A DNA stretch of 64,000 nucleotides from Clostridia bacterium (lineage in GTDB: Bacteria; Bacillota; Clostridia; Oscillospirales; CAG-272). The translations under genes and the position numbers were made by a program. The stretch spans positions 1 to 64,000 of the forward strand of contig JAFTOG010000046.1 in NCBI GenBank assembly GCA_017451485.1, read 5' to 3'. This document shows positions 55,379-64,000 of this stretch, in pieces (the first letter of the stretch is position 1; every line of letters begins with the position of its first letter). The notes under the pieces were generated by a model. That model did not search any database. It was given only the letters and a program-made list of their open reading frames with translations, and was not told where the DNA came from.

Positions 55379-56971
55379 TCAAAATGATTTATAAGTGAAA
55401 AATTCAAAATCTGCATAGCATGCAGGCTCAACCTCACCACCGGAAAGGTCGTGACAGCACATTCCTATAAATGTGCCTGTGTGTCCCTCATGTCCAATGT
55501 CAACATATGCCTCGTCAGAAAGATTAGAGCAATCCAGCTCTCCACCTATGTCAATATAGTTAATACCGTCAAGAGAGTAGGAGTAGTGTAGAGTAAGCTC
55601 ATCAATATTAACTCTTAGGTATACAGTTGTTGCATCTCCAATACTGATGCCCTTCATAAGAGGATTGTAGAATTTAAGGTTATCTCGGGCAAAAACACGA
55701 AGCACATTATTACCGTCATCTCCCAAGGACATATAAAGGTAGAAGAAGTTATATGTATCATACATAACAGTAAGTCCTGCCATTTGTTGGAAGTTTTCAG
55801 GATGAAATTCCATTTTTGTAGTCACCTCTGCGTGGTGATGCTGTAATCTTCTTGCTACAAGTGCCTGTGTGTTCCAGGATGTAATAGAGTCTCTTCCGTA
55901 AAGTCTTAGGTATCTACGCCTTGCAGAAAGAGATCCGATTTTATGGTCGAAGGGGATTCGTAATGTCTTAAAAGCGTGAGGGAGTGTGGATAAATCGAAA
56001 TTAACGGTATCGGGCTGAGTCGGATACACGACCTCATCAAGATTGATGTCACACTCCACAGGGGGAGTTGTTCCACCGTTGGCAAGACGGAGCCATCCGT
56101 CGTCATCCCACACAACTCTCGCAATAGCAGTCTCTCTGCCTAAGATACATCTGCCCTTATCTGTAATTGGTCTTCCGCAAAGGTAGGGAACATACCATTC
56201 TCCGTTTTTGGTATCAACAAGGGAGCCGTGACCGGTACGCTGTAAAGGAGATGTGGGATCGTTACGCACTGTAAGGAGAGGAGTAGGATCATATTCGTAA
56301 GGACCAAGGAGATTCTTTGATCTTGCCATTCTGATACCGTGATTATACATAGTACCACCCTCAGCAACCATAAGGTAATAGTATCCGTCCTTCTTGTACA
56401 TATGCGGTGCCTCTGTGGCACCTATCTCCGTACCTCTGAAAATAACGGAGGGCTTTCCTATAAGCTTTTTTTCCTTCTCGGAGTATTCCTGGAGCATAAT
56501 ACCGGAGAAATCATGGTTTTCCATTCTGGAATCCCAACGCATATTAAGAAGATATTTTCTGCCATCGTCATCGTGGAACATAGACGGGTCAAATCCGCTG
56601 GAATTAAGATATACGGGCTCACTCCACTCACCATAAAGGTCAGTAGTTGTGACAAGATAATTCGGAGTGTCCTTGAATATACCGTGAAAATTTTTTGTGT
56701 TTGTATAAATAAGATAGAAGGTTCCATTGGAATATGTAAGGCATGGACCCCATATACCTCCGGAATTAGGATCTCCCTTCATATCAAGCTGTGATACTCT
56801 GCGTAATGGGGATGGGAGCTCCTCCCAATGGACGAGGTCTTTAGAATGATATAACTGAACTCCGGGGAACCATTGAAATGTGGAGGTTGCAAGGTAATAA
56901 TCATCACCAACTCTGCAAATTGACGGATCCGGATGGAATCCCGGGATGATCGGATTAATAGCTTTTACCAT
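55379..56971 (-). CDS. Cytoplasmic GH43 beta-xylosidase / arabinofuranosidase
   Basis: This 530-residue protein is a five-bladed propeller with a C-terminal beta-sandwich, as in GH43 xylosidases of the XynB3 type. The catalytic residues are readable: Asp15 in GFHPDPS (general base), Asp118 in GFDPS (pKa modulator) and Glu177 in GATEAPH (acid). It removes xylose (or arabinose) from non-reducing ends of xylo-oligosaccharides. There is no signal peptide, so it acts in the cytoplasm. AAAGGAG precedes the ATG. It is monocistronic, with a promoter and a nearby inverted repeat. Confidence 0.92.
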   Translation of the reverse strand: MVKAINPIIPGFHPDPSICRVGDDYYLATSTFQWFPGVQLYHSKDLVHWEELPSPLRRVSQLDMKGDPNSGGIWGPCLTYSNGTFYLIYTNTKNFHGIFKDTPNYLVTTTDLYGEWSEPVYLNSSGFDPSMFHDDDGRKYLLNMRWDSRMENHDFSGIMLQEYSEKEKKLIGKPSVIFRGTEIGATEAPHMYKKDGYYYLMVAEGGTMYNHGIRMARSKNLLGPYEYDPTPLLTVRNDPTSPLQRTGHGSLVDTKNGEWYVPYLCGRPITDKGRCILGRETAIARVVWDDDGWLRLANGGTTPPVECDINLDEVVYPTQPDTVNFDLSTLPHAFKTLRIPFDHKIGSLSARRRYLRLYGRDSITSWNTQALVARRLQHHHAEVTTKMEFHPENFQQMAGLTVMYDTYNFFYLYMSLGDDGNNVLRVFARDNLKFYNPLMKGISIGDATTVYLRVNIDELTLHYSYSLDGINYIDIGGELDCSNLSDEAYVDIGHEGHTGTFIGMCCHDLSGGEVEPACYADFEFFTYKSF

Positions 56972-57000
56972 AATAATTCTCCTTTAATAATCTTTTTTTA

Positions 57001-57029
57001 ATTATATCATTATTAGGATGTAAAATCAA
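57001..57029 (-). promoter_or_regulatory. GH43 promoter
   Basis: On the minus strand TTGATT, a 17-base spacer and TATAAT. Confidence 0.72.
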
Positions 57030-57053
57030 TTACATTGTATTATTTTTGTAATT
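57028..57053. promoter_or_regulatory. Inverted repeat AATTAC-n14-GTAATT at the GH43 promoter
   Basis: The left arm overlaps the GH43 -35 box by two bases and the right arm lies 18 bases from the divergent TTGACA. It is placed as an operator might be, but short AT-rich repeats also arise by chance. Confidence 0.35.
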
Positions 57054-57070
57054 TAAGGCAAAATCTTATA

Positions 57071-57099
57071 TTGACAAAAGAGAAATATAGATGTATCAT
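57071..57099 (+). promoter_or_regulatory. Promoter of the DUF2156/GNAT operon
   Basis: Consensus TTGACA, a 17-base spacer and TATCAT, divergent from the GH43 promoter. Confidence 0.72.
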
Positions 57100-57154
57100 T
57101 ATTATGTAATTTGTAAAAATGTGGATTTACCATTTTTGAAGGAGGTAAGAGAAT

Positions 57155-58126
57155 ATGAGCCTGAAGTCTGTATTACAGCAGAACAGCACAGAAAAGAAAA
57201 GTATATGCGATTCTGTTATTGGATTTAATCCTATTTCCTTAGAAGACAGAGAGTTGTACAACTCTTACCTTTTTGCATCGGGAGAAAGAGGATGTGAAAA
57301 TTCTTTTTCCAATGCTTATATGTGGGCAGAGCAGAGAATTGCCATTATTAAGGATAGTCTTGTTCGTCTTGCTCAATTTGGAGAATATGAATTTTATTCC
57401 TATCCCTTAGGTGACGGCAATAAATCCGAGGTAATAAAATCCATGGAAGAGGATGCCTGTGCCAGAGGCATAGCATTTACAATAGGCGGCATAACTCCGG
57501 AGCTTAAGGAGGAGCTGGAAAGAGAATTTCCCGGTAGGTATAAATACATCGAAAGGAGAAATTCCTTTGACTATGTGTATGAAATTGATGCACTTGCCAC
57601 CCTTAGTGGAAAAAAATATCACAGTAAAAGAAACCATTGCTCCCGATTTGAAAAGGAACATCCGGATTATCATATAGAGGAGATTACCGAAAGTAATATT
57701 CACCTTTGTGTGGAAATGGTGGATAGCTGGTACCGGGAAAAGGAAATGAATAATCCGACTATTGATTACAGAGGGGAAAAAAGAGCTATAGAGTTGGCAT
57801 TCAACAACTACAAGGAGCTGGATCTTGAGGGGGTTTTACTCCTTTGTGATGAAAAGGTAGTGGCGTTTGCTATGGGAAATAAAATGTCTTACAATACCTT
57901 TGATGTTAATTTTGAAAAGGCAGAAAACGGTATAAACGGAGCATATGCTGTAATTAACCGTGAATTTGCGTCGTTTATAAAAAATAAGCATCCCGAAATT
58001 AAATATCTTAACCGAGAGGAGGATATGGGTATAGAGGGATTACGTAAGGCAAAGGAGAGCTATTATCCACACCACATGGTAATAAAATACAGGGCAATGT
58101 TATCGGAGGATAGTGATGAAATTTGA
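57155..58126 (+). CDS. DUF2156 (phosphatidylglycerol lysyltransferase C-terminal-like) protein
   Basis: This 323-residue soluble protein resembles the catalytic part of MprF/aminoacyl-transfer enzymes: two GNAT-like folds with FNPISLEDRELY at the start, HSKRNHCSRFEKEHPDY in the middle, and NREEDMGIEGLRKAKESYYP at the end. It has no membrane segments, so it is not a full MprF flippase-synthase. Members may transfer amino acids from tRNA to lipids or peptides, or be unrelated acyltransferases. AGGAGG precedes the ATG. It overlaps the next gene, another GNAT protein, by 11 bases. Confidence 0.82.
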   Translation: MSLKSVLQQNSTEKKSICDSVIGFNPISLEDRELYNSYLFASGERGCENSFSNAYMWAEQRIAIIKDSLVRLAQFGEYEFYSYPLGDGNKSEVIKSMEEDACARGIAFTIGGITPELKEELEREFPGRYKYIERRNSFDYVYEIDALATLSGKKYHSKRNHCSRFEKEHPDYHIEEITESNIHLCVEMVDSWYREKEMNNPTIDYRGEKRAIELAFNNYKELDLEGVLLLCDEKVVAFAMGNKMSYNTFDVNFEKAENGINGAYAVINREFASFIKNKHPEIKYLNREEDMGIEGLRKAKESYYPHHMVIKYRAMLSEDSDEI

Positions 58127-58877
58127 AATGTCCTCGTCAAAGAGAATCCCTGAGCTTAAGACACTGTGGAAGGAAGCATTTAACGATACCGATGAATATA
58201 TAGACAATTTTTTTGAAACAGCATACAGTGATAAAAGATGTATGATAGCTTCGGAAAATGATGAGGTCTGTGGTGTTATATATTGGTTTGATTGCAATTT
58301 TTTTAGCTACCGTATAGCATATTTTTATGCCATAGCCACTAAAAAAAGCTATAGAGGAATGGGAGTTTGCACTCGCCTTATGGATAATGCACATTCTTTT
58401 TTATCATCAAATGGTTATGATGCCGTCATCCTTGTTCCGGGAGAAAGGTCTCTGTTCGATTTTTATAGGAATATGGGATATACCGTGGGGTCATATATAG
58501 ACGAAATATCCGTAGAGGCAAAGGACGGCCCCTTGGATATTAGAGAAATAGACGGATACGAGTACTCAGAGCTGCGAAAAACCTACTTGCCGAAAAATGG
58601 TGTAATACAAGAAAATGAGAATATAAAATATCTCGAAAAGCAGGCAAAGCTGTACACAGGTGAGGACTTTTTACTTTCTTGCTATGTGGTTGACGATGTA
58701 CTTATGGGAATTGAGCTTCTCGGAAATACAGAAATTGCACCCAATATTGCTTCTGCCCTTGGATGTAGGAAAGGAAAAATTCGCACGGTGGGAGACAAAA
58801 AACCGTTTTCAATGTATTATAATCTTAAAAATCATACACTCCCAGCCGTATTTTATTTTGGTCTTGCCTTTGATTAA
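58116..58877 (+). CDS. GNAT-family N-acetyltransferase
   Basis: This protein of about 253 residues has the acetyl-CoA-binding signature AIATKKSYRGMGVCTRL in the N-terminal half and DFYRNMGYTVG after it. The C-terminal half looks like a second, degenerate GNAT-like or sterol-carrier-like domain, as in Eis-type proteins. The substrate is unknown. The ATG at 58116 is preferred over the GTG at 58113 because GGAGG then has a 6-base spacer. The 11-base overlap with the DUF2156 gene shows a tight two-gene operon. Confidence 0.87.
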   Translation: MKFEMSSSKRIPELKTLWKEAFNDTDEYIDNFFETAYSDKRCMIASENDEVCGVIYWFDCNFFSYRIAYFYAIATKKSYRGMGVCTRLMDNAHSFLSSNGYDAVILVPGERSLFDFYRNMGYTVGSYIDEISVEAKDGPLDIREIDGYEYSELRKTYLPKNGVIQENENIKYLEKQAKLYTGEDFLLSCYVVDDVLMGIELLGNTEIAPNIASALGCRKGKIRTVGDKKPFSMYYNLKNHTLPAVFYFGLAFD

Positions 58878-58880
58878 TAA

Positions 58881-58919
58881 AAAAGCCATACCTTGTTATG
58901 CATGTAAGGTATGGCTTTT
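58881..58919. terminator. Bidirectional terminator
   Basis: A perfect 14-bp stem AAAAGCCATACCTT/AAGGTATGGCTTTT separates the convergent GNAT and XRE regulator genes. Confidence 0.92.
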
Positions 58920-58920
58920 G

Positions 58921-60009
58921 TTATTTAGTTGTAAGGGATATGAATTCCTCATCATCCTTGATAAAGCTAAAGCAAGGTCGCTTAAAAATATTCAGCATAA
59001 GCTGTGTGTTTGTCTCGGTATAGTTTTTAGTACTGGATGAATGGTCCTCTGTGGCTGATGAAACAAATATACTTGTATAGTGCTCCACTATATTTGGCAG
59101 ATGGTCGTACTTGTCTGCATGATATAGTGCTTTTTTTATGCTTTCAATGGTTTTGTCCCTATTGTTTAGCTTTGCATAGCATGTGGCAATTTGTGAGTAT
59201 ATACTTGATATTCTGCAATGGTAGAAAAGATAGTTTTCATCGTATATAAGTGTTTTCCACATTTTCAGAGCTGTCTCACAGGCAAATATTTCCTCCTCCG
59301 GAGTCCGTCCTGCTGCAAGATGGATATTCATACACAGACAATCCATAAATTGTAAATTGTTACTGTGCTTTTGCTTAAGAGCCTTTTTCTTTCCCTCATT
59401 TGTAAAATATGCGTGTTCAATAAGCATATCACGGCATGTATAGAAGTCGCTTGTCATATTTGCGTATGCAACGGCCTTTTTCTCATTGGCAATAGACAGA
59501 GTGTAGTCCCCGTAGGTAAAAACAAGAAGCTGTAATGCACCGTTTCTTTCATTGTTATCGGTACAGTCACGGAGTATCCTCTCACAAAGAGAAATAACCT
59601 CCTTTGCATTCTCCTCACGGCAGCTCTCAAACTCTGAACCGGAATTCAGTGTGTCCCACAAAGCATAGGCAAGCTTAAGAAGACAGTGTGAATTACGGGG
59701 ATATTTATATGATGCCTCTCTCCAAAGAGCAATTCTTTCAGACACATACCCGAGATGTGCAAGCTCAAGATCTCTTTTACGGTATTCCTCTACATCTGCA
59801 TTTTGTGTATCCACATCATGATCAAAAAGCTCATCTATTGAGATACCGAAAAAATTAGCAATAGGTATAACGAGGGAAATGTCGGGCATTGCGTTATTGT
59901 TTTCCCACTTTGAAACAGATTGGTAGCTTATATTAAGATATTCTGCCAGCTTTTCCTGAGTAACATCATTTTTTTGTCGCAGTGCTTTTATTTTTTCTCC
60001 GATTGTCAT
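58921..60009 (-). CDS. XRE-family regulator with TPR-like C-terminus
   Basis: This 362-residue protein has an N-terminal Cro/C1-type helix-turn-helix (about 5-60; VTQEKLAEYLNISYQSVSKW). The long C-terminal part is helical with TPR-like repeats (for example LKLAYALWDTLNSGSEF and IATCYAKLNNRDKTIESIKK). The plan matches clostridial XRE regulators that sense peptides or cell state through TPRs. No small peptide gene is obvious beside it. AAAGGAG precedes the ATG. It is monocistronic. Confidence 0.88.
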   Translation of the reverse strand: MTIGEKIKALRQKNDVTQEKLAEYLNISYQSVSKWENNNAMPDISLVIPIANFFGISIDELFDHDVDTQNADVEEYRKRDLELAHLGYVSERIALWREASYKYPRNSHCLLKLAYALWDTLNSGSEFESCREENAKEVISLCERILRDCTDNNERNGALQLLVFTYGDYTLSIANEKKAVAYANMTSDFYTCRDMLIEHAYFTNEGKKKALKQKHSNNLQFMDCLCMNIHLAAGRTPEEEIFACETALKMWKTLIYDENYLFYHCRISSIYSQIATCYAKLNNRDKTIESIKKALYHADKYDHLPNIVEHYTSIFVSSATEDHSSSTKNYTETNTQLMLNIFKRPCFSFIKDDEEFISLTTK

Positions 60010-60055
60010 TATGCTCTCCTTTCATATAAAAGTCCCGATTTTACTGTATATGCAT

Positions 60056-60084
60056 ATTATAACAAAAATTTTTTAATAAATCAA
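60056..60084 (-). promoter_or_regulatory. Promoter of the XRE regulator
   Basis: On the minus strand TTGATT, a 17-base spacer and TATAAT. The rest of the 60085-60194 interval shows no gene. Confidence 0.72.
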
Positions 60085-60194
60085 TAACCGAAAAGGCAAG
60101 TTCAACTCAACTGTAAGTTGCATTAAGCCTATGTCTGTCCTCTTTATTAGTATTGTAACCTAACCGTTAAAAATGCAAGAGAGCATAAAATAAA

Positions 60195-60217
60195 GAGCCC
60201 GATGTTGCACCGAGCTC
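60195..60217 (-). terminator. Terminator of the LRR lipoprotein gene
   Basis: A 7-bp stem GAGCTCG/CGGGCTC with one wobble pair on the minus strand is followed by TTTATTTTAT. Confidence 0.7.
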
Positions 60218-60248
60218 ATTATCATAATATTTTTAACAGCGAATTGAA

Positions 60249-62990
60249 TTATCCTCTTTTCCATGCACGGGCTTTGTAGGTGTCCCTCAAATTTTTTGCA
60301 TTATCGGTGGGATTTGTCACCGATATATCTGTTCCTTCCTCCGAGTAAATATCCTTGGAGGTATACCAGCCCACCTGATTTTCAAAGCTCACATAAGAAA
60401 GCATGGAGCATCCGTCAAATGCCTTAACTCCTATTGCGGACACATTACCCGGTATAATAATATTTTCAAGAGCTGTACAGTTCATAAACATATATCCACC
60501 AACGGATTCAAGATTTACGGGCAAGCTAACGGTGGAAAGGGAAGAGCATCCGTAAAACACCGAGTTACCCATATTTGTTACACTGTCAGAAATATCTACG
60601 GATGAGAGAGATGTGCAATTACGGAATGCACCAATATATACAGAGGTAACGCTGCTCGGTATAAAAATATCTTCAAGTGCTGTACATTCACAAAAGGCAT
60701 AGCTACCGACAGATGTAGCTCCCTCTTGTATAATTACCTTTGTTATATTTTTTTGACTGTAAAATGCATAATTGTATATGGAATATTCTTCATCACGGAA
60801 GCTTGTCGGGAGAATCAGCTCGGTATCATTTCCTATGTAGCCGATAAGATAGCATTTGCCACCGTGCACCATAAACATATAATCGTTATCCGTAAAAATA
60901 ATGCTTTCCTCATCTATAGATGTGTGTATTATTTTTTCATGGCTGAAATACTGTGCTACATTAAGCTCGGACAGGTTATATACCTCTACGAGCTTGTGAC
61001 ATTCGGAAAAAGCTTCATAGCCAATGGATGTAACGCTTTTGGGTATAACCATGCTTGTAAGTGAGATACAGCCGTAAAATGCATTTGTTCCAATGGATTT
61101 TATTCCGTTACCCATCACAACGGTTCTTATGGTATCGCAACCGTAGAAAGCATTTTTACCTATAGTGCTTACGCTATCCGATATTACTACCTCTGTTAAG
61201 TAAGTGGAACCGTTGAAGGCATATTCTTCTATGACTTTGACCTCATTTGGAATAATAAATTTACTGTCTTTCTTTCCTGAGGCGTATTTTATAAGAGCTG
61301 ATCTATCCTTGGTATACAAATTCCCGTTAACTGAGCAATATGTGGGATTGGAATCATCCACATCTATGGATTTAATTGCATAACATCCGTAAAATGCGGA
61401 GCTGTCAATTGATTTTACCCCTGCGGGAATACTTATTTTTTCAAGAGAGGAGCAACCGTAAAAGGCCTCACTCTGAATATAATTTACGCTATCACCCATT
61501 AAAATACTTGTGAGAGATGAACAGCCGTAAAAGGTATGCTGACTTATAACAATTATTCCGTTTACTGATATTTCGGAAAGAGAAGAGCAATTACGAAAGG
61601 CTTTTGCTCCAATAGATGATATATTCTCAGACATTGATATTTCCTCAAGGGAGGAGCAACCGTTAAATGCGTTTTCACCGATTGAGGTAACCTTATTGGG
61701 AATACAAATGCTCTTCAGAGCCTTACAGTTGGAGAATGAGTAATCTTCGATAGAGGTGATATTACTGGACAGAATTACACTCTTTAGTGATGAGCATTCA
61801 GAAAACAAGGATCCCCCCATTGTTGAAACACTGTCCGGAACAGTAATGGAATCAAGGGATGAACAACCGGAGAAGGCATTGCTTTCTATAACAGTCACCT
61901 TGTCGGGGATAACAATGCTTTTGAGTGACGAACAGCCATAAAATGCAAAATTGCCAATGGATGTTATATTCGATGGCAGTGCTATATTTGTAATAGAAGA
62001 GCATCCTCTGAACATACCGTACCCTATGGAGGCTATATCCTTAGGGAGTCTTACATCGACAAGTGCTTTACATCCGTTAAATACAGCATCTCCAAGATAT
62101 GTGACACTGTCGGGAACAGTTATATTTTTAACCGATGAGCATCCTGCAAAGGCATAGCTGTCTATTGATGTAACACCTGTATGTATATTTATGCTCGTAA
62201 TATATCTGCAATTATAGAAGGCATAGGGCTTAATTTCCGTTATTCCCTCGGGTATAACAAGCTCAGTAAGCTGCTCCCCGTTTATAAGCAGTTTCCCCGT
62301 GTAGAACAATGGATTTGATTGTGATGAAGCAAAGGTTATTCCACACCATGCATCAAGACTGGCAATACCTACTTGTGAAATACTGAGACAGCCCGTAAAC
62401 GCAAATGAGCCTATTCGTTTAATACTGGATGGAAATGTAATAAATTTAAGACCTGTACAATTCTGGAATGCATAATCGCTTATGTACTTAAAGCCCTCCG
62501 GCAGAAAAAGATTTGTAATATTTCCACATCCGGAAAATGCCTGAGAGGCGATCCCTACAGTATTTGTTCTCATTCCCACGGAGGATATGGCAGTCTCGCA
62601 ACGAATTATCCAATTATCAACATATAGCAATCCGTTTTCCTTTTCAATTATATTCAAGCAACCTGTAAAGGCAGAGCTACCGATGGATGTTATGGTATCG
62701 GGTATATCTATTGATGTGATTTGTGAGCAATTTGCAAAGGCTGAATCTCCTATTGCAGTAACAGGCAGAGATTTGTACACGGATGGAATAACAAGCTCGG
62801 TGTCGGAGCATACTCCTATTCCGACAACAGTGTAAGACATAGTATCCTCATTAAGCTTAAATTCAAGTCCGTTTCCATCATTGGAAACAGGGGCAGCTGT
62901 GTCTGTAGCTCCGTCCCCACAGGAGTAAAGAAGCATAATAGCCACAGCACACAAAAGAGCTGTCAGCGTAGCAATAAGTATTCTTTTCAT
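60249..62990 (-). CDS. BspA-like leucine-rich-repeat lipoprotein
   Basis: This 913-residue surface lipoprotein starts MKRILIATLTALL with a lipobox ending LLYSC. Most of the sequence is a long run of about 23-residue LRR_5 repeats of the type ITSIGSSAFTGCSSL, more than 25 copies. Two short non-repeat inserts occur: around residues 540-590 (NLYTKDRSALIKYASG) and 670-730 (a beta-rich stretch). Such proteins display rigid curved surfaces and are common in gut and oral bacteria, where some bind host or bacterial partners. The ATG at 62990 follows GGAGG; the upstream TTG overlaps that site. No partner is seen. Confidence 0.93.
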   Translation of the reverse strand: MKRILIATLTALLCAVAIMLLYSCGDGATDTAAPVSNDGNGLEFKLNEDTMSYTVVGIGVCSDTELVIPSVYKSLPVTAIGDSAFANCSQITSIDIPDTITSIGSSAFTGCLNIIEKENGLLYVDNWIIRCETAISSVGMRTNTVGIASQAFSGCGNITNLFLPEGFKYISDYAFQNCTGLKFITFPSSIKRIGSFAFTGCLSISQVGIASLDAWCGITFASSQSNPLFYTGKLLINGEQLTELVIPEGITEIKPYAFYNCRYITSINIHTGVTSIDSYAFAGCSSVKNITVPDSVTYLGDAVFNGCKALVDVRLPKDIASIGYGMFRGCSSITNIALPSNITSIGNFAFYGCSSLKSIVIPDKVTVIESNAFSGCSSLDSITVPDSVSTMGGSLFSECSSLKSVILSSNITSIEDYSFSNCKALKSICIPNKVTSIGENAFNGCSSLEEISMSENISSIGAKAFRNCSSLSEISVNGIIVISQHTFYGCSSLTSILMGDSVNYIQSEAFYGCSSLEKISIPAGVKSIDSSAFYGCYAIKSIDVDDSNPTYCSVNGNLYTKDRSALIKYASGKKDSKFIIPNEVKVIEEYAFNGSTYLTEVVISDSVSTIGKNAFYGCDTIRTVVMGNGIKSIGTNAFYGCISLTSMVIPKSVTSIGYEAFSECHKLVEVYNLSELNVAQYFSHEKIIHTSIDEESIIFTDNDYMFMVHGGKCYLIGYIGNDTELILPTSFRDEEYSIYNYAFYSQKNITKVIIQEGATSVGSYAFCECTALEDIFIPSSVTSVYIGAFRNCTSLSSVDISDSVTNMGNSVFYGCSSLSTVSLPVNLESVGGYMFMNCTALENIIIPGNVSAIGVKAFDGCSMLSYVSFENQVGWYTSKDIYSEEGTDISVTNPTDNAKNLRDTYKARAWKRG

Positions 62991-63067
62991 GGCAACCTCC
63001 AATTTTATCCTTTTACTATAATAACAATTTTTGACATAGGGAGGTTACATACAGCATTACAGGTATA

Positions 63068-63124
63068 AAAAACACACTCATAGTGAGGGAGAACAGTGCT
63101 TCTTCCTTTCAAGAGTGTGTTTTT
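63068..63124 (-). terminator. Terminator of the partial gene at the right edge
   Basis: A perfect 12-bp stem AAAAACACACTC/GAGTGTGTTTTT with a 33-base loop lies 13 bases after the stop of the gene entering from the right edge. The LRR gene's promoter must be inside or just left of it. Confidence 0.75.
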
Positions 63125-63137
63125 ATACTGTTAAATT

Positions 63138-64000
63138 TTACTTTGTTATAAGAATTGCGTTAAGGGGAGGAGCCTCATAGGTCTCATCTTCTATACGGAA
63201 GGTAACGGGCTCATCCTCGGGATTTACCACAATATAAGCAACCTCTCCGTCTTTTCCTTCCCATACCGAGGACAAAAGGCGAGGGAGATTTGCAACCTTG
63301 CGTCCACGGAACAAGGGAATTAATATTTCTTCGCATTCTATCCCCGGCAAAGAACTCATTTTACCGGAATACAGGTATTTTTTGCCTACCCTGTGGTAGA
63401 ATTTCATAACATTTTTGATAAACAAAAGAGTTTTATCCATATCGGGACAATGTATAAAATCATGGGTGCCCCAATGTGTCATAAGCTCTCCGTTGGGGGC
63501 TAAAGTAAGAGTCATAATATCACCGATGGAGAAGGAGTATGCAAGACGGTATCGGAGAGTATCCACCGCCGGCTCAAAGGGACATCCACACTGGTTTCCC
63601 ATAAAGTTTCGCACATATTCATGGTATAGATATGCATAAACTGGTACAGGAGTACCAAAGGGATAGTTTAATTCAAATCTGTTATCACTCATAAGTAAAT
63701 TGCCGATAAATGGCTCCGATGCCGCACTCTCGCATCCAAATAACATATTTGGGGCATTTATATTCCAATCCGAAAGTATTTTCAAAAGATTAGAGGTCAT
63801 CCATTCTCCGGGCATAGGTGGATGATTATGCTCCCTTGCATAGCACATATACTGTCCACCACCGTGATTCTGGTCAAGTATCTGGGCATAATCAATTCCA
63901 CTTTTGAAGATAGGCTCATATCCCTCCTCAAGAATTTTGCGACCATAGTCAGATGCAGGACAGATGTCATAGCCAATACGCTGGTATGTACAGGTTATGC
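63138..64000 (-). CDS. C-terminal part of a large unknown, probably carbohydrate-active, protein
   Basis: The frame is open to the right window edge, so at least 287 residues of the C-terminus are visible and the start is outside. Readable stretches are HGGGQYMCYAREHNHPPMPG, FGCESAASEPF, NRFELNYPFGTPVPVY, RYRLAYSFSIGD, NGELMTHWGTHDF and a C-terminal beta region ending APPLNAILITK. The pattern resembles TIM-barrel glycosidase-like families such as DUF6259, with a terminal beta-sandwich, but I cannot confirm the family. A possible internal ATG at 63848 is not the true start. A terminator follows. Confidence 0.55.
   Translation of the reverse strand, partial: ITCTYQRIGYDICPASDYGRKILEEGYEPIFKSGIDYAQILDQNHGGGQYMCYAREHNHPPMPGEWMTSNLLKILSDWNINAPNMLFGCESAASEPFIGNLLMSDNRFELNYPFGTPVPVYAYLYHEYVRNFMGNQCGCPFEPAVDTLRYRLAYSFSIGDIMTLTLAPNGELMTHWGTHDFIHCPDMDKTLLFIKNVMKFYHRVGKKYLYSGKMSSLPGIECEEILIPLFRGRKVANLPRLLSSVWEGKDGEVAYIVVNPEDEPVTFRIEDETYEAPPLNAILITK

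Overview
The window looks like a chromosomal segment of an uncultured, low-GC, gut-type anaerobic Clostridia (Oscillospirales-like). Support: AGGAGG ribosome binding sites; TTGACA/TATAAT promoters with 17-base spacers; an oxygen-defence set built from a flavodiiron protein, ferritin, rubredoxin and rubrerythrin; a Re-type citrate synthase candidate beside aconitase; and many plant-glycan glycosidases. No rRNA, tRNA, CRISPR array, prophage or transposase was found. The assignment to Clostridia is inference from gene content.

Layout. 1-13.4 kb: end of a McrB/MoxR-like AAA+ ATPase, then two giant membrane-anchored proteins made of tandem YDG-type beta repeats around transglutaminase-like cysteine protease folds, with a Gly/Ser/Asp linker in the first. 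13.5-14.6 kb: a WYL regulator. 14.6-17.2 kb: an oxygen/iron operon (flavodiiron protein, ferritin and a 52-aa rubredoxin). 17.2-19.7 kb: a D-2-hydroxyacid dehydrogenase and Fe-S protein operon, divergent from a Crp/Fnr regulator, with an inverted repeat inside the overlapping promoters. 19.8-24.2 kb: hemW, lepA and a processive glycosyltransferase with a structured 5' leader. 24.4-31.1 kb: three paralogous clan GH-A-like glycosidases, two cytoplasmic and one lipoprotein. 31.2-35.9 kb: amidase-domain protein, PiT-like permease, RluA-type synthase, gpmI and a YwlG-family gene. 35.9-37.0 kb: a GH5 enzyme. 37.08-37.54 kb: a 459-bp non-coding element with 13-bp terminal inverted repeats, filled with short hairpins. 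37.5-42.9 kb: probable Re-citrate synthase, aconitase, phosphoglucomutase and a small membrane protein. 43.0-46.5 kb: a DUF1538 membrane protein, a double PII-like protein and an unknown six-hairpin-like protein. 46.5-48.7 kb: putP and rubrerythrin. 48.8-53.1 kb: metallophosphoesterase, GH78-like rhamnosidase and nnr. 53.2-58.9 kb: two small lipoproteins, a second D-2-hydroxyacid dehydrogenase, a GH43 xylosidase and a DUF2156/GNAT pair. 58.9-64 kb: an XRE regulator, a BspA-like leucine-rich-repeat lipoprotein and the end of another large protein.

How it fits together. GH5, GH43, GH78 and two of the GH-A-like enzymes have no signal peptide. This suggests that oligosaccharides are imported and cleaved inside the cell, feeding phosphoglucomutase and phosphoglycerate mutase. 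Citrate synthase plus aconitase would supply the oxidative branch toward 2-oxoglutarate, and the D-2-hydroxyacid dehydrogenases may re-oxidise NADH. The surface is decorated by the YDG/transglutaminase giants, the LRR lipoprotein and smaller lipoproteins. The least explained items are the AAA+/YDG/transglutaminase operon, the hairpin array at 37.1-37.5 kb, the DUF1538-PII operon and the GH-A-like paralogue triplet.
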